A DNA stretch of 64,000 nt from Galbula dea (taxonomy: Eukaryota > Chordata > Aves > Piciformes > Galbulidae). Below are positions 9,924-22,245 of this stretch, piece by piece (position 1 is the stretch's first letter; each line of letters opens with the position of its first letter). Under the pieces are notes generated by a model. That model had not been told where the DNA came from. It was given only the letters and a program-made list of their open reading frames with translations, and ran no database searches. The translations under genes were made by a program, and so were the position numbers. The stretch lies in the NCBI GenBank assembly GCA_013399015.1, contig VWZX01010610.1, positions 62,001-126,000 of the forward strand, given 5' to 3'.

Positions 9924-12900
9924 AACGACACTTTATTTTTAGGTACAGTTAAAAAGGGTGCTCTTGCAAACAATTATAAGTCTGAGCTTTTAATTTGAAA
10001 AACCCTTGACCAGTTTTCTTTAACCTGTCCAAAAGCACACTTTTATTGCTGAAAGAATATATCTGACAGTTTTGGACAAAGTTGTGAATGTGTTCCAAAA
10101 AAGGTTCTGTAAAAGAAAACCCTTGTTTTTCAATGAATCTTCTTCTACACTGTAAAATTATAGAGAACAACAATGGATCCTCATTCACTCTTCTGACCCA
10201 TTTGGTAAGAATTGTGGCCAAATAGAGAGTTCTCAGACAGAAATTGGGAGGTTTAAATTAAATTATATGTGAATACAATATGTAGTAAAAAAATTCTGGT
10301 ATGGTACAAACAGAGAAGGAAAATAAGCCTATTCCAAGAATAAGGAAACCTTACCTAATAACAATATTGACTTTAAAAGAAAACTGACTTAATTGCATTA
10401 AAGTCCAGAACTTAATAATTGTGACATTTCTGTAATAGGAGTTTTTCTTCAATCTGTCTGGTAAACACAATTAAAGAGTTCAAGTTAGTGCATCTGAATA
10501 AAGCATAAAGTTGGAGCATCTGAATCTTATGCTTATGATGTTTGAAATTTTGTTTTGTTTTGGTGGTTTGATTTGTTGTTTGTTTTTTTTTCTTGACTGA
10601 GAATCTACATTTAGCCCTTGATCTAACGTGGGTCTGTTTTTCCTCACAGTGAGGATTCTCAAAACATACCTGTGACCCTTCCAGCCTGAATTTTATGATT
10701 CTAAAAAGAACTTTTAGAAAAGGTTTTATTAGAAGGAAAAATTCAATAGTTAACTTTAAAATAAAAGAATAGGTAAGAAAATTTTAAAAGTTTACAAGTC
10801 ACTTTCCCTCTATCCTGTCTCCTGTGTCTGGATCTGCAAGTTTTAATGCCTTTTGTGTTGCAGCAAGACTGTGTGTTCTGTAGTCCACCAGGAAAGACCT
10901 GGTTGGTTGTGTTTTTCCTGTTCCTCTCAGAAATATCTTAGTATCATTACCATGCTGAGGGCTTTTTCCATCCTCACTGTCATTTTCTGCCTCATCCCAT
11001 CTCAAACTCTTCTCACCTCATCCAGATCTCAGCAGCTTTTATCTCTCAGCATACTCTATAGAGCAGAAGTAATCTGCTCCTCCTTCCAGAGTATTCTCTG
11101 TTATCCTATCAGTCCCATTTTAAGCAGATATTAGTTTCAAGCTGAGAAACAAAATAGATGCTGTCCATTGTATTGATTCCTCACTGAGGTTTCAATACTT
11201 TAAAGACAGATGTCTTAATTAAATTGTATACTTTTTCCCATATGTGGGAAGCCTTAATTGGCCTTTGTAGCATTTGTTGGAATGCATAAGATGCAGCTCA
11301 TTGTATATCATAAGTGTATTAAAAGATCTTCAAATGTCACAAGAGATGCAGAGGAAAGCTATGATATTAAGTGGCATTAAGCCTTGATATTACAATGCAG
11401 ATGGCCTCAGTCCTAGAAGTAGACAACAGATTAGGCTGTTTCATCATGTCTCCTCTCCTTTATGCTATGTACATCTAAGATTTCTTTTTCAGCTGGCTTC
11501 AGAATATTCTCCCTATCTCAGCTGGTGGATGAAACATAGATTTGATTGCAAAGGATGGGGCAGTAGGGAAAAGCACTATTTGCAAAACATCCTTTCATTT
11601 TAAGAAATTGTTGTGGCTGCTGCAGACTGGACAGAAGCATCCAGATGATCCCAGCAGACACTTTTTGACTTGGATCATATTTCTGCACGTGATATTTGCT
11701 GTAAAACTACAACTTAGTTTTAATTATAGATGCACAAATGAGTGCCTGTAATAGTGATACATATGTAATAACAATGAGGTTGTTTAAATTCAGGTTTAAT
11801 GCAGCTGAAAGATTTAACCTTGCATTACAGGCAGTTTTTAGAGGGTCTAGGGTAATGGTGCTTGTAAAAACTTCTGGACGATAATGGACACACTGGGCAA
11901 GAACATAACTAGCTGTAGGAAAGTAATGTAATTCCATCTCCTGCCTAGCTGTTGTATTTGCTTAAATGGATAATTTTTGCCAAAGGCTTTAACTGTTGGC
12001 AACTGAAATCAAATAGATTTTGGGGAATCCTGCACCACCTCATAAAATGAATATTTAAAGCCAATGACAAGCAGTCTTGTAAGATTTAAAAAGGCAGGGA
12101 TTGCTATAAAGCCAGCCTCAGATTAAATATTATTTGCTAGGTTTAATATTTTGATTGCTTCTGAATAATCAGCTCTTGAGCAACCATATCATGCTGTTCT
12201 GTTAGGACACCTTTCAGTTGGCATAGGCTTTCATACCATAATATAATTGATAGGCTCCTGTGTCAGAAATCACTAAGCAGCCAAATAAACAATATGTCGT
12301 TCTGTCTGGTCAGGAGTAGTGTAATGTTCAGAAATATTGATCCCTTGTGCCAACTAAAGCCATAATGAGGATAACACCAAATGAACCAAAAGCTGCTTCA
12401 ACATGTCTCAGCTATTACCCAAAGAATTGTAAAGTTAGTGATGTATTGACCTTGTTGTGACAGCTAAAAGTTACTGCCGCTGGTGCTGCTTAGTATGTTC
12501 AGTTGGCTGCTGTTCATGGGGAAATAAATAAATATATTTAACTTGTCCACCACTGGCTTACTTTTTACTGATTTCTTCCCCCCACTGATTTAAATCTGAA
12601 TAAGGATTAAAGTCACATTAACAGAGGATGGCAAAAACATGTTGTTGGCTGAAATTTTGCTGTTATTAAGAATTTGGCAGCTTTTGGTTTGCCACCTCTC
12701 CTCTTGCTTCCTTTCCCCTCTCTGCTTAATCCCATAATTAGGTGAATACTTCACCTTATGCCAGTGTTCCAGGCTTAGTGCAGGAGACAGACAGAAATAA
12801 TACATTGTGTATCTGAGTTCACTGCCCACTATTAATGTCTCTCCCACTGAAGAAAATTTTCATTTTCATTGGAATTCTATTTGGTTATGGAGAGTATATT

Positions 12901-13500
12901 CCTTGCTAATTATGAATTTAAAAAATTCAAGCATGAGACTGTAATACAGAATGGTGGATTAAAAGTAAAAAAAAAATTAAAAGACCATCTGTAATAAGCA
13001 CATTTAAAAATTAAAATATATCATCTTTTTTTGCTGACTGAAAGAACATCTAATAAAACTAGCAAAATATAATTTGGTGTATTTTTTTAAACAGCAAGTC
13101 ATGTAAAGAAAATAAGTGTATGAATAAGCTAGTAAGGGACATTATTTTCAAATAACTGCTTTGATTTTATTAGTGTTATTTGGAGTTTTGCATTAATACT
13201 GAATTGTGCAAAGTCTTTAGTTATGTCTTTGCTGCTAGAGAGAAGAATGGCCTTTGAGGACCAGCATTTATACTGCTCATCAAAATGTTGTTTGGCTCCT
13301 GCCAACTAATACTCTTCCACCTGCTGCCTGGGCGTGGTTCTTGTGACAGTTATGTCCAGTAGGAGGCTGGGTTGTGGCTAGTGTTGGGTACTTTGAGCAG
13401 AGGACAGTGCAACCAGGTAGATATGAACTGAACTGTGCTATTCTGCTTGGCTCCTAAGTCAAGAGGAGTCCCTGACTTATTATATTTAGCAGTGTACCAT
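9924..13500. other. Unassigned AT-rich DNA
   Basis: No gene or transposon was recognised. A T/G-rich run lies at 10549-10592. The stretch 12060-12530 is less repetitive and balanced in composition, with homeodomain-type ATTA/TAAT words. It could be a conserved non-coding element, but only a cross-species alignment could show that. Confidence 0.45.
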
Positions 13501-13598
13501 TTCTGTGTAACCTCGTCTAGGGAATCATGCTCTGGCAGGGGGGTTGGAATAGATCTTTTGAGGTCCCTTCCAGCTCCTAATGTTCTGTGATTCTGTGT
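13501..13598 (+). mobile_element. CR1 3' UTR-only fragment
   Basis: A 98-bp CR1 tail that begins at the last codons of ORF2 (CTGTGTAACCTCGTCTAG, ending in the TAG stop). It continues through a CAGGGGGGTTGG block and GAGGTCCCTTCCAGCTCC to TTCTGTGATTCTGTGTG. It belongs to the same subfamily as the tail at 30467-30563 and the long copy at 38541-39800, but carries more substitutions and is probably older. Confidence 0.9.
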
Positions 13599-15646
13599 GT
13601 AGCAATAAATTCTGTGTGCTACAAGATTTTCTCTAGAACCTTTTTAAAAACTTACTGGAATTAATTGATAAAGAGAAAATATTTCTTTACATGTTTTTAT
13701 GTAACCACTTAATAAATTGCATGCAGAATGATAACGTAGCACCACTAAGACAGTATTTGGATTTTAAAAGCTTCATTACTTAGAACTGTATTTTTTACTT
13801 GTAAACTTGATTTAGGTTGAAGATGATTTTATAAAAAATATCCAAAATCAATTTTATAAAAATGTCCTTAGCTGATTATTTAAGACTCCTGATTTTCAGC
13901 TGTCATTAATCCTTTTCCCTCATATCCTCATGTATCTCAATTTCTATGAAAAAAACCACCTCCAGTGCCAATATACAATAGCGCATATGTGCCAGGCCCT
14001 ACAAAGCAAGTTCTGGGTAAGACTAAAACCAGTGAGATGGACAGCATAAATCAAAGTTTGGGGTCAGACTACTACTACTCAAGCCATTCATCAAGTTTCC
14101 TCCTTTTTAACTTAGTATTTGCCCTGAGACATAAGCTGATACCATTTTTAGAGATGGTAGACTTTTCCCGTAAACTGCATCTTTTGAACTGGTCAAGGTC
14201 ATAAACCATCAATGAAGTGGAAGTTCAGAAAACTGCCTCTGAAGTTGCACAGTTAGGAACAGTTTTTCTTGTCAATGCCATTAGTAAAAAAGCTCAGAGC
14301 CAAGCTGGCACACAACATTACTTTCAAATTTGGAATAACTGATCAGTAAAGTCTGAGAATATACATACTGTCTTCTGCAGTGTGCTTGACTTGCAAGTAA
14401 AGGTTATTCTGCTGCAAATACTGAACTAGCACCTAACAAATGGAACATGTTAAAATCTTCCTACCTCACTGGCTTTTTATTAGGTCTTCTAAGTCTGTTT
14501 ATCCCCTTAAGCTCTGTAAATTTTTGGCATATTTTCAATGTTGGGTTTTCTGCTGGATGTGTTTCAATGGAACTAAGTTACTAAAACTGGTTCTGAATGA
14601 TATAAATATACTGTATGAATTCTAGCCTCAAGTAGATCTGGAGGAACAGCAAGGATGAGGCTGTTGTTGGTGTCAGAATTTTATCTGAGTTGTTTAATAC
14701 ATTCATACAAACAAGTGCATAGTTCTGGATTTAAAATTTTTAAAACTTTCTTTGGTCTTAAACTGAACAATGAAACACTTTATGTTTAATTAATTTGTAT
14801 GTGTGATTGTAGTGGAATCTCCAAAAAATCCAACTGTATGATACCAAAAATGGTAAATTAGAGAATGATTGTGTGATTGAAGCCTATTTTGAATTTTGGT
14901 TTGAGAAAAGCTGATCTATACTGTGGTTTGTAAGTAAACCTTGGACTAAAAGTTTTTGCAGTAGCTTCTTGATAAGGTTCTCGTTGTATATGCACACATT
15001 ATTTCCTTTTAAAAAAAACAAAACAAAAAAACCCCCAAACCAAACAGAAACAAACAAACAAAAAAACCCAAATCAGATTACATGCATTAAAACTGAGTCT
15101 TGCATATTAAGTTTTTGGGCAGTCTGTTGCGCAGTTTGTATGTTACTGTAAAACTATAAATCAAATAATAGATTTGCACAGATAGAAAGGGTGTTGGAAC
15201 AGGACTATTGGTTGAAATACAACGTAAACCTCACAAATACAGGTATGTAGGCTTTAATGCTATGGACATGCTTGGTTTTATTAGCATCTACCAATAAGTC
15301 TTTCTGCTGCAATAATTATTGTGATAGTTGCTGGGAGTCAAGTCGATGACTTGTACAATATTTGTGTCAATATGCTATCAGGCAAGATGTTATCTAGGCA
15401 GTGAAATACAGTCCATTACTTTTAAACAGGAGTTTTATTTGTGGCTTTGGGCTTGAATTAATGGGATGTTCTGGTTAGTTATTTTTGTGACTTAATACAC
15501 CCCTAAAATCTGTAATTCTTCAGTTCAACCAGCAAGACACTTGTAGACAATCTTCTAGGAGGTTCAACTCATTTATAATAACTCTTCTGTCTTAATCTCA
15601 GCAATCCCATACTGATTATTTTGTTATAATTTGCCAAAGAACCAAG
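13599..15646. other. Unassigned AT-rich DNA
   Basis: No recognisable gene. The only notable item is the A/C tract at 15011-15072, annotated separately. Confidence 0.5.
15011..15072 (+). repeat. A/C-only low-complexity tract
   Basis: About 60 bp made almost wholly of A and C, including AAACAAACAAACAAA and ACCCCCAAACC words. It is the complement of the T/G tracts elsewhere in the window. It may be a decayed poly(A) tail or a simple-repeat expansion. Confidence 0.8.
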
Positions 15647-15990
15647 TGTCCTGGTCCAATTAAAAGACCCAGGGGAAATTCAAGTGAAATCTCATGAGTG
15701 AAAATTAAGACACAAATGAGGTCAGATGCCACTAACTGATTGAACTTTATTGACTCACTGGAGGGAAAGATTGAAGAGAAAGAGAAGAAAATTAAGCAGA
15801 CAAGAGGACAGCAGAGATAGTCACCACCATTGGATCCAGTGACATCCCATTTGTCCATTGTTTCTTTCAGTAGTGAGTACACACACAGCTGCTTCTCCGA
15901 TGTTTGGTGCACACGCAGTTGTTTTTCTACACCTCTTTCATAGGTTAGAGCGTCTCCAAGGTAATAGTATGTCCCCTTCATCCTGGTACA
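15647..15990 (-). mobile_element. LTR-like 3' end, minus orientation
   Basis: On the minus strand the sequence finishes GGTCTTTTAATTGGACCAGGACA at 15647. An ACCAGGACA end is the mirror of the TGTCCTGGT start of the LTR at 7223. An AATAAA signal lies about 100 bp before this end (15746-15751), preceded by a pyrimidine-rich segment, as expected for the R-U5 part of an LTR. The outer boundary is not defined. No matching TGTCCTGG start on the minus strand and no target-site duplication was found up to 16.4 kb, so the copy is partial or very old. Confidence 0.42.
15746..15751 (-). terminator. AATAAA polyadenylation signal in LTR-like sequence
   Basis: TTTATT on the plus strand reads AATAAA on the minus strand. 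It lies about 100 bp from the proposed LTR terminus, which fits a retroviral R region. Confidence 0.4.
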
Positions 15991-17667
15991 TGAGCACGTT
16001 GTCCACTTGGCCTTTTTTGCCTTCCCATTGGCTGTTGCTGGGGCAGTTGGACCTAATCAGCATGCTTAGTGCACACAGCTTGGTATTTTGGTAAACAAGT
16101 CCTCTAACCTTTAAGAGTTGTTTTGTGTTTGTGGGGTTTCTGTGGCAGTTGGTGGTTTGGCCTTCACCTTGTAAATGCCAACTGTCAACTGTCTCAGTAA
16201 GTTGTTTTCTTCGTTGTACAGCTCCACTCTCAGTCCAGCACTGAGCAAGCAAACTTTGAGACATATTTGAGAAAGTTTGTCAAAAATATAGTCCCTCACT
16301 CCGTGTAACAGCAATAGCAAGTGACTGTGCTGTGCAGCACTGATGGAGAAATGTCTAGATATGCCCAAGTGTGCTGTGTGTTGATGGTATTGGTAACACA
16401 GGAATGGAATTTATCTTTTGAGGAAAAAAAAAAATCTTTTCTGCTGAAATCAAAACATGCTTTCAAGAGATGTCATGAGCAGATAACGTGTGGATCTTGT
16501 TTATTTGGTTTTTTTGGTTTTTTTCCCTTGCTTTTCTGACTTTACTTTGCTTTAAAGGTGATGTGTTTAGTTCACTCTGAAGGGAAAGGGAGCCAAATTT
16601 CATAACTTACTATAATGGCATACCACTCCCTACACAGTGACCCTGTGAACTGGGGTTTTACTTCAGTGACAGTGGTATATTTTAATAATTCTGAGAACCA
16701 GGTCTTCACATTGAGAGTTCTTAATTAAAGGGCACATTTGTCCCTATTGCTAGATTACTAGATTAAAAGCCAAACCAGCAATTTTTCATAGGATTTAGAC
16801 CATTTGATTTTCATAGTTCTAAATATAGACACAGGCAGCTGTCTTTGATCAATCACATCTAAAACACCAGATTCCTTTTAATAATGATAAAGGATGATAT
16901 GGTAAGAATTTCAGAAGGTTTCATTTTCAGTCAAGAAAAATATATTTGTAGTAATTCAAAGCATTTCAGAGTGTGTTGAGTACCAGCTGAAAATGAGGTG
17001 GCAATCCTTGTATCTTCATATCCAGTGTGAGGAGACACGTTGCTGTTTTACTAAGCTATTCATTACTGAATTGTTCTTTACCTCAAGCACAGCAATTAAG
17101 TTTCCATGTATTGATAAATTTTCATCCTCTTTCTTTCCATAGAACATCATGCAACAATAGTGAGTTTTATAGTCTTGGCATTGTATTTTATTTTCTATTG
17201 AAACTCTTAAAGAATTGGCATTTCTCAGGATGAAAGGTTCTGATTAGCTAGTATTTCTTTAGTCATAGTCTTAGCAGAGTAGTTCTTCTTTATGTTAATT
17301 CAAATTATATCCAAATAACTAACTGCTTAATTGATGTGTGTCTACATTGCAGTTGCACTGCTGTTGATTTTTATTGGTCCATGTATGTACAAATACTTTG
17401 TAGTTGCAGATGTGTCAACAGATACTATCTCCCATCACCCACAAAAGCCAATTTCAAAAAATGAAGAAAGGCAAATTGTGTGCATGTGTGAAGGGAAGGA
17501 GAACTTGTCTCAAAATCAATAGGCATTTTTCACTCTTAAATTTTGGACTTTGACATTGGCAGTGTCACTAAAACTAGGAAAAACATCCCTATTAAATACT
17601 GACCTCACTCATGCTGAACCTGTTCTGAAGCTCTTTTTCTTTTATCAGCAATGAGGTACTAGTGCAT
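15991..17667. other. Unassigned DNA, possibly including upstream LTR remnant
   Basis: The first 300 bp may belong to the U3 side of the LTR-like element: the minus strand has an AGCCAATGGG CCAAT-type box near 16030. The rest is AT-rich with a T/G run near 16500-16530. No gene was recognised. Confidence 0.4.
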
Positions 17668-18373
17668 GGGAACCTGTAGAGTAACACTGAAAGGACCTGG
17701 GGGTGCTGGTTGACAGCCAGCGTAAGCATGAGCCTGCAGTGTGCCCAGGTGGTCAAGAAGGTTAACAGTATTCTGGCTTGTATCAGAAACAGTGTGGCCA
17801 GCCGGACTAGGGGATGATTGTCCTCCCATACTGGGCACTGCTGAGATCGCACTTCAAATCCTGTGTTCAATTTGGGCCCCTCACTACAAGAAGGACATTG
17901 ATGTGCTGGAGTGTATCCAAAGAAGGGCAACAAATCTGGTGAAGGTTGTGGAGAACAAATGTTATGAGAAATGCCTGGGGAAACTGGGGTTGTTTAGTAT
18001 GGAGGAAAGGAGGCTCAGGAGAGACCTTCTCACTCTTCACAACTACCTGAAAGGAGGCTGTAGCGAGGTGGATCCCTGCTTGTTCTCCCAGGTAACAAGT
18101 GATAGGACAAGAGGAAATGGCTTCAAGTTGTGCCAGGGGAGGTTTAGGTTGGATATTAGGAAAAATTTATTCACAGAAAGGTTTCTAAAGTACCGTAATA
18201 GGCTGCCCAGGGAAGTGGTGGAGTCACAATCCCATGAGGAATTTAAAGGATGTGCAGGTGTGGTGATTAGGGACATAGTTTAGTGGTGACCTAGCAGTGC
18301 TAGGTTAACTGTTGGGCTTGGGGAACTTAAAAGATCTCTTCCAACCACAATGGTTCTATGATTTTATGATTCC
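17668..18373 (+). mobile_element. CR1, 5'-truncated
   Basis: About 0.7 kb of CR1. It begins near the ACCTGGGGGTGCTGGTTGAC block (ORF2 DLGVLVD), runs through the ORF2 tail, and ends in CTCTTCCAACC and degenerate octamers (GGTTCTATGATTTTATGATT). A CTACCTGAAAGGAGGCTGTAG motif places it in the same subfamily as the copy at 59335-59886. The left edge is approximate. Confidence 0.92.
17862..18283 (+). pseudogene. CR1 ORF2 C-terminal remnant, open
   Basis: An uninterrupted frame covers the CR1 ORF2 tail: WAPHYKKDIDVLE, QRRATNLVK, FSMEERRLRRDL, YLKGGCSEVDP, SQVTSDRTRGNGFKLCQGRF, RLPREVVES and a terminal VIRDIV before TAG. The part upstream (17700-17860) holds matching sequence in other frames, so at least one frameshift separates it from the reverse transcriptase end. 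No host function is expected. Confidence 0.88.
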
Positions 18374-20210
18374 CATCAGACAGTCACAAGATAAGGGAGG
18401 GAGTGTGATAGAGGAAATGGAGATAAGAAAATCCCCACTGTCCCCTTCTTCCATCCTCAGAAGTCAGCTATAAAATTGGGGTCTCAGAGCTTGGGAGTTG
18501 TGATAAATGAACGGGAAAGGAGGTAATGATACCTAAGAAGCAAGAGGAATGAGTAGGAGCTAGGGCAACGTGTGAGGACATGAGCAATGTAGGGGCTGAA
18601 GGAGAGCAGATACGGTTGGGAGCAAGAGAGCTTCAGAAGGGATCTGGGCCTCACTGACCGGCCTCTGGGGCAGTTGTTACCCATAGGCACCACTTCATTT
18701 ATGGCCTAGGAAAAAACAGGGGGAGAAATAGGCCGCCTGGGAAAAGTAGTAAACACCTTCCAAGCTTTGAGATCAAAGGATTTTAAGCTTCTAGATGAGA
18801 GGAGTAAGGGAAAGGCTTGGCTTTGCTTGCTATGAGGTTTGATAGATCAGGCTACCTCTTATCAGCAATAGCAGCTTTTTGACTTGTGTACTGACGAAAG
18901 AGCCTTTCTGAAGAAACTGGCCTGCCACTTAAGCATTTTCTCTGCAGATTACTAGCAGTTCTGAAAATCCATGTATTCTGAAAACCAATAAGGTTTGAAC
19001 ATGCAATACAAAACATAGATTTAAAATATTTTAAAAGGCTGTCAGGATTTATTTTCTTTTACATCCTCTTACAATGGAGTGACACTGCTTTAAATCTCAT
19101 TTTACTGTTCTGAAATTCAAGAAGTATTTGTCAGCGCTATTTGTTTCTTTTTACTGTGTGTACATCATATGTTTTAGAAATACATTGCATAGAAATATAG
19201 GGGATTTGCAAGTATAAAAAACTTATTTTATTGCCTATGCAAAAAAAAGGTGTTAGAAACTGAGAGCAACTTCTGATCATAAGTATAGCATAGCAGAAAA
19301 CAAAGTACTCTCTACAGTAAATAACAGAAAGTGAAAAACTCTGCTTGTCTGTTTGCAAGCTCAAAGGAAGTAAAAGTCAAGCTTCAGCAATATTGTTGCT
19401 TGGCCAATCTCATGTGGGGTAACCTCTAACTATGCAAATGCGTATCTGAATATAAAATTCAGGTGTTTAAGAAACAGTGTCGTTTCCATATACATATTAA
19501 TTTGTGTGCAAAGACAAATAATTTCATAGAAAGTTGTGTATGCAATTGGCAAACCCCAGATGAATATACATTTCTAGTCCCATGTCATATGACTGACTGA
19601 TATTTCTCTCCTACAAAATGCTTTTCTTTTACTGATTTTATACAAGGTAGTTTAGTAAAACCATCTGCATATGAACTTATTCTTGTAGGATTCCTGTTTT
19701 AGTCCAAGTAGTATCTAGAAATGCAGAAATATTTTTTTCATAAATATATGAAAAAGTAAAATCCAAAATAAGTAAGTATTGATTATGCAGGTGAAATTGT
19801 GTGTAGAAGTTAACTCTGACTGTGCAATGCATTCAGTCCTTTCTCTGATTAGCAAAAGGCAGTTTCATGCAATTATGGTGGGAGCTAGCTGTGCTCTCAC
19901 AACATGAAGTGGTGATCACTTCTAATTGGAAGAGGGCCTGATGTGTTGAATACTTCTCTCTTGTGGAATTAAACACAGAAGCAGAATGCATTCATTTGTC
20001 TTTAGAGGAGATAAGTAACAGGATTATTAACAGAGAATATATACTGAAGATATTTAAGATTAAATGCAGTCAACTGCAAGGATTCCATTCTTGACATTAG
20101 TAAGAATGTGTTCAGATTTAATATAGGAGCACTTGTTCATTTACACATGTTCATTTTTGAATATGCATTTTTTTCCTAGTGGGACACTTAAGGAACAATA
20201 GACATGAGCA
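18374..20210. other. GC-richer unassigned patch, then AT-rich DNA
   Basis: Positions 18374-18880 are visibly richer in G and purines than the surroundings and contain one copy of a dispersed repeat (18556-18636). The patch could be an old LTR or ERV fragment, but no terminus, TATA box or coding match was found. From 18881 onward the sequence returns to AT-rich DNA without recognisable features. Confidence 0.4.
18556..18636 (+). repeat. Dispersed repeat, copy 1
   Basis: About 80 bp that reappears in the same orientation at 20211-20290. Shared exact blocks include GAGGACATGAGCA and GGTTGGGAGCAAGAGAG, with scattered mismatches between. The family is not one I recognise. It is not CR1. Confidence 0.7.
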
Positions 20211-20290
20211 ATAACTGGAGCAATGTATGAGGACATGAGCAGTATGGAGAATCTAGGAGAGCAAATGTGGTTGGGAGCAAGAGAGATTCA
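20211..20290 (+). repeat. Dispersed repeat, copy 2
   Basis: The second copy of the segment at 18556-18636, with the GAGGACATGAGCA and GGTTGGGAGCAAGAGAG blocks in the same order and spacing. Flanking sequence outside about 80 bp does not align by eye. This suggests two insertions of a short element, or a decayed local duplication. Confidence 0.7.
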
Positions 20291-22167
20291 GTTTCTATAG
20301 TGGGGTAGTTTGAGGAATTATACAAGCAAGAGTTGAAAGATTGAGTCCATATCTTAGTTCTGTTTGTACAGTGTAATGTGGTAGAGCTGTTTGAAAGACG
20401 GTCAAAGAGATGCACAAAAAAAGCATTAAGAAAAAATATTTTGACATATTTTTGAAAAATTTCTATCACTGTAATTTAGGAGCTGTAGATGTAATGCAGA
20501 ATCTAATGATATACAACTGCAGGGATACAAGGGCAGACTTTTCATCTTTGCAGCTGTTCTGCAAAAATAGATTGTGTTATTCTGTGGTGTACTTGGTAAA
20601 GACCAGAACAGCTGCCTTGTTAGTAGGTTAGACTGATGTGAGAGCACCTGTTTACAGAAATGGTTTTGCTGCAATGTGGAAAGTCAAGTCCTATTTGTAG
20701 TCAAGGATTTGATGGTGATTCTGGTGAACTGTGCTTTCCTGCAGTCTATATGCCTATACCCATTGTTATTTATGAAGCTAGGAAGCTGATGTGCCACTAC
20801 TTCTTGTAGGTACGTTCAGCAGATTTCACTTTTATGCATTACAACTTGGACAAGTGTTCTGTGCCACTTTACCTAATAGGAGAGAAACAGATTTGCCTAA
20901 GGCACCGTGGTGCTGTGCTGGGTTACAGAGTAAAAAAAAAAAAAATGTCCTAAATTCAGAATTTCTTAGTTATTAAGTTACAGAAAACAATGTGCATTTT
21001 CCTGAGGAAAAGGTTAATGAGACCAAGATACAACTTACCTGTCTGAATGTGAACGATGGTGCTCTGGTTATTCTTTGATTCTGTGCTTTGTATCAGAGGA
21101 ACAGTTCATTACCATGTAAAAATTGCTACCTTGCTGCAGCTGAGGCCAACAGTAGCATGTAGAATACCTTCATACAGTTTTAAAGTTTCAAAGTTTTCAT
21201 TGTTTGTTCTTGAGTATGTTATTCCACTGAATTCTGACGTGCAGACGTAGTGCATTATTTTTGTAGAAAGCTGAGTAATACTTAGTAGGGAACAAGAATG
21301 TTTTATGTGTGTTGGCTCCTAGTGGCCGTGACAGGGACACATCCAAAGATTTGTTTAATTGTGCTCCTGCTACTATTTGGCAGGAGAAATGCAGAAAAGT
21401 AAGTGTAAATCTTTGAATGAGTGCCATGGTGTTTCTTTGTTATAGCCCTTCAGCTTCTCCGAGATGTTCTGTTGCCTTTGCTGCACTCAGGCTGTCTCTG
21501 CAGCTGCATGCTTGTCAGCAAATAATATAGGGCAAAGATATATGTGAGGAAAACATGTGCAAATGAGACTGCTGTAGAACTGCTGAATGAATTGTGTGGT
21601 CATTCACTTGGATGTGTATGAACACAGATGCACTGCCTTCCCATTTGCCTTTAGGTACAACCCCCTTATCACAGAACTTACTACGTATGCATCAGACCAA
21701 TATGGTTGTAGCACCCCTGCAGAAGTATTACTATTCTGTCTTTGCTGATGGATGTAGTCCCACTTCTCAGAATGACTGTGTTGGTCTAGGGTATGTATGA
21801 AGTCTGTGGCTGAATAAGGAGATGAAAATATAGCTGTTTGCATCCCACCTGAGTGATGCACCTTTGTACCTCAGCAATTTGAGAATACAAGCTGAGTAGC
21901 TGGAATACTCCTAAAAACTGTAGTGTATTGATGGTGCTGCTGTTTGCTTTCTAAGGATTTTGAAAGCAGGAAAGAATAGGTCAATGTAAAAAGGATAACA
22001 TGTGCATGATTTGCTCTGCCAACCACCTCAGATGCAGCCAGACCCAAGACCTACATCATGGCTTTTCACACAAGGCCCTTCGGTACTCGTCCTCCTGAGT
22101 TTTGTACCATGAGCATATTGTGACCTACCCACTACTGTTTGTTGTGCCGTGGGGTTTATATTATTTT
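20291..22167. other. Unassigned AT-rich DNA
   Basis: No recognisable gene or transposon. A minus-strand donor-like site (reads CAGACAG then GTAAGT at 21033-21045) has about 18 open codons before it but no matching acceptor. It was not called. Confidence 0.5.
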
Positions 22168-22245
22168 ATAGAATCATAGAATAGTTACAGCTGGAAGAGA
22201 CCTTGAAGATCATCAAGTCCAGGATTTTCCTAGCCCTATCAACTC
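22168..22245 (-). mobile_element. Short CR1 3' end, minus orientation
   Basis: The plus strand opens ATAGAATCATAGAATAGTTA, then CTGGAAGAGACCTTGAAGAT and CATCAAGTCC. This is the reverse complement of a CR1 3' UTR with octamers. Only about 80 bp are recognisable before the signal is lost. Confidence 0.78.
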
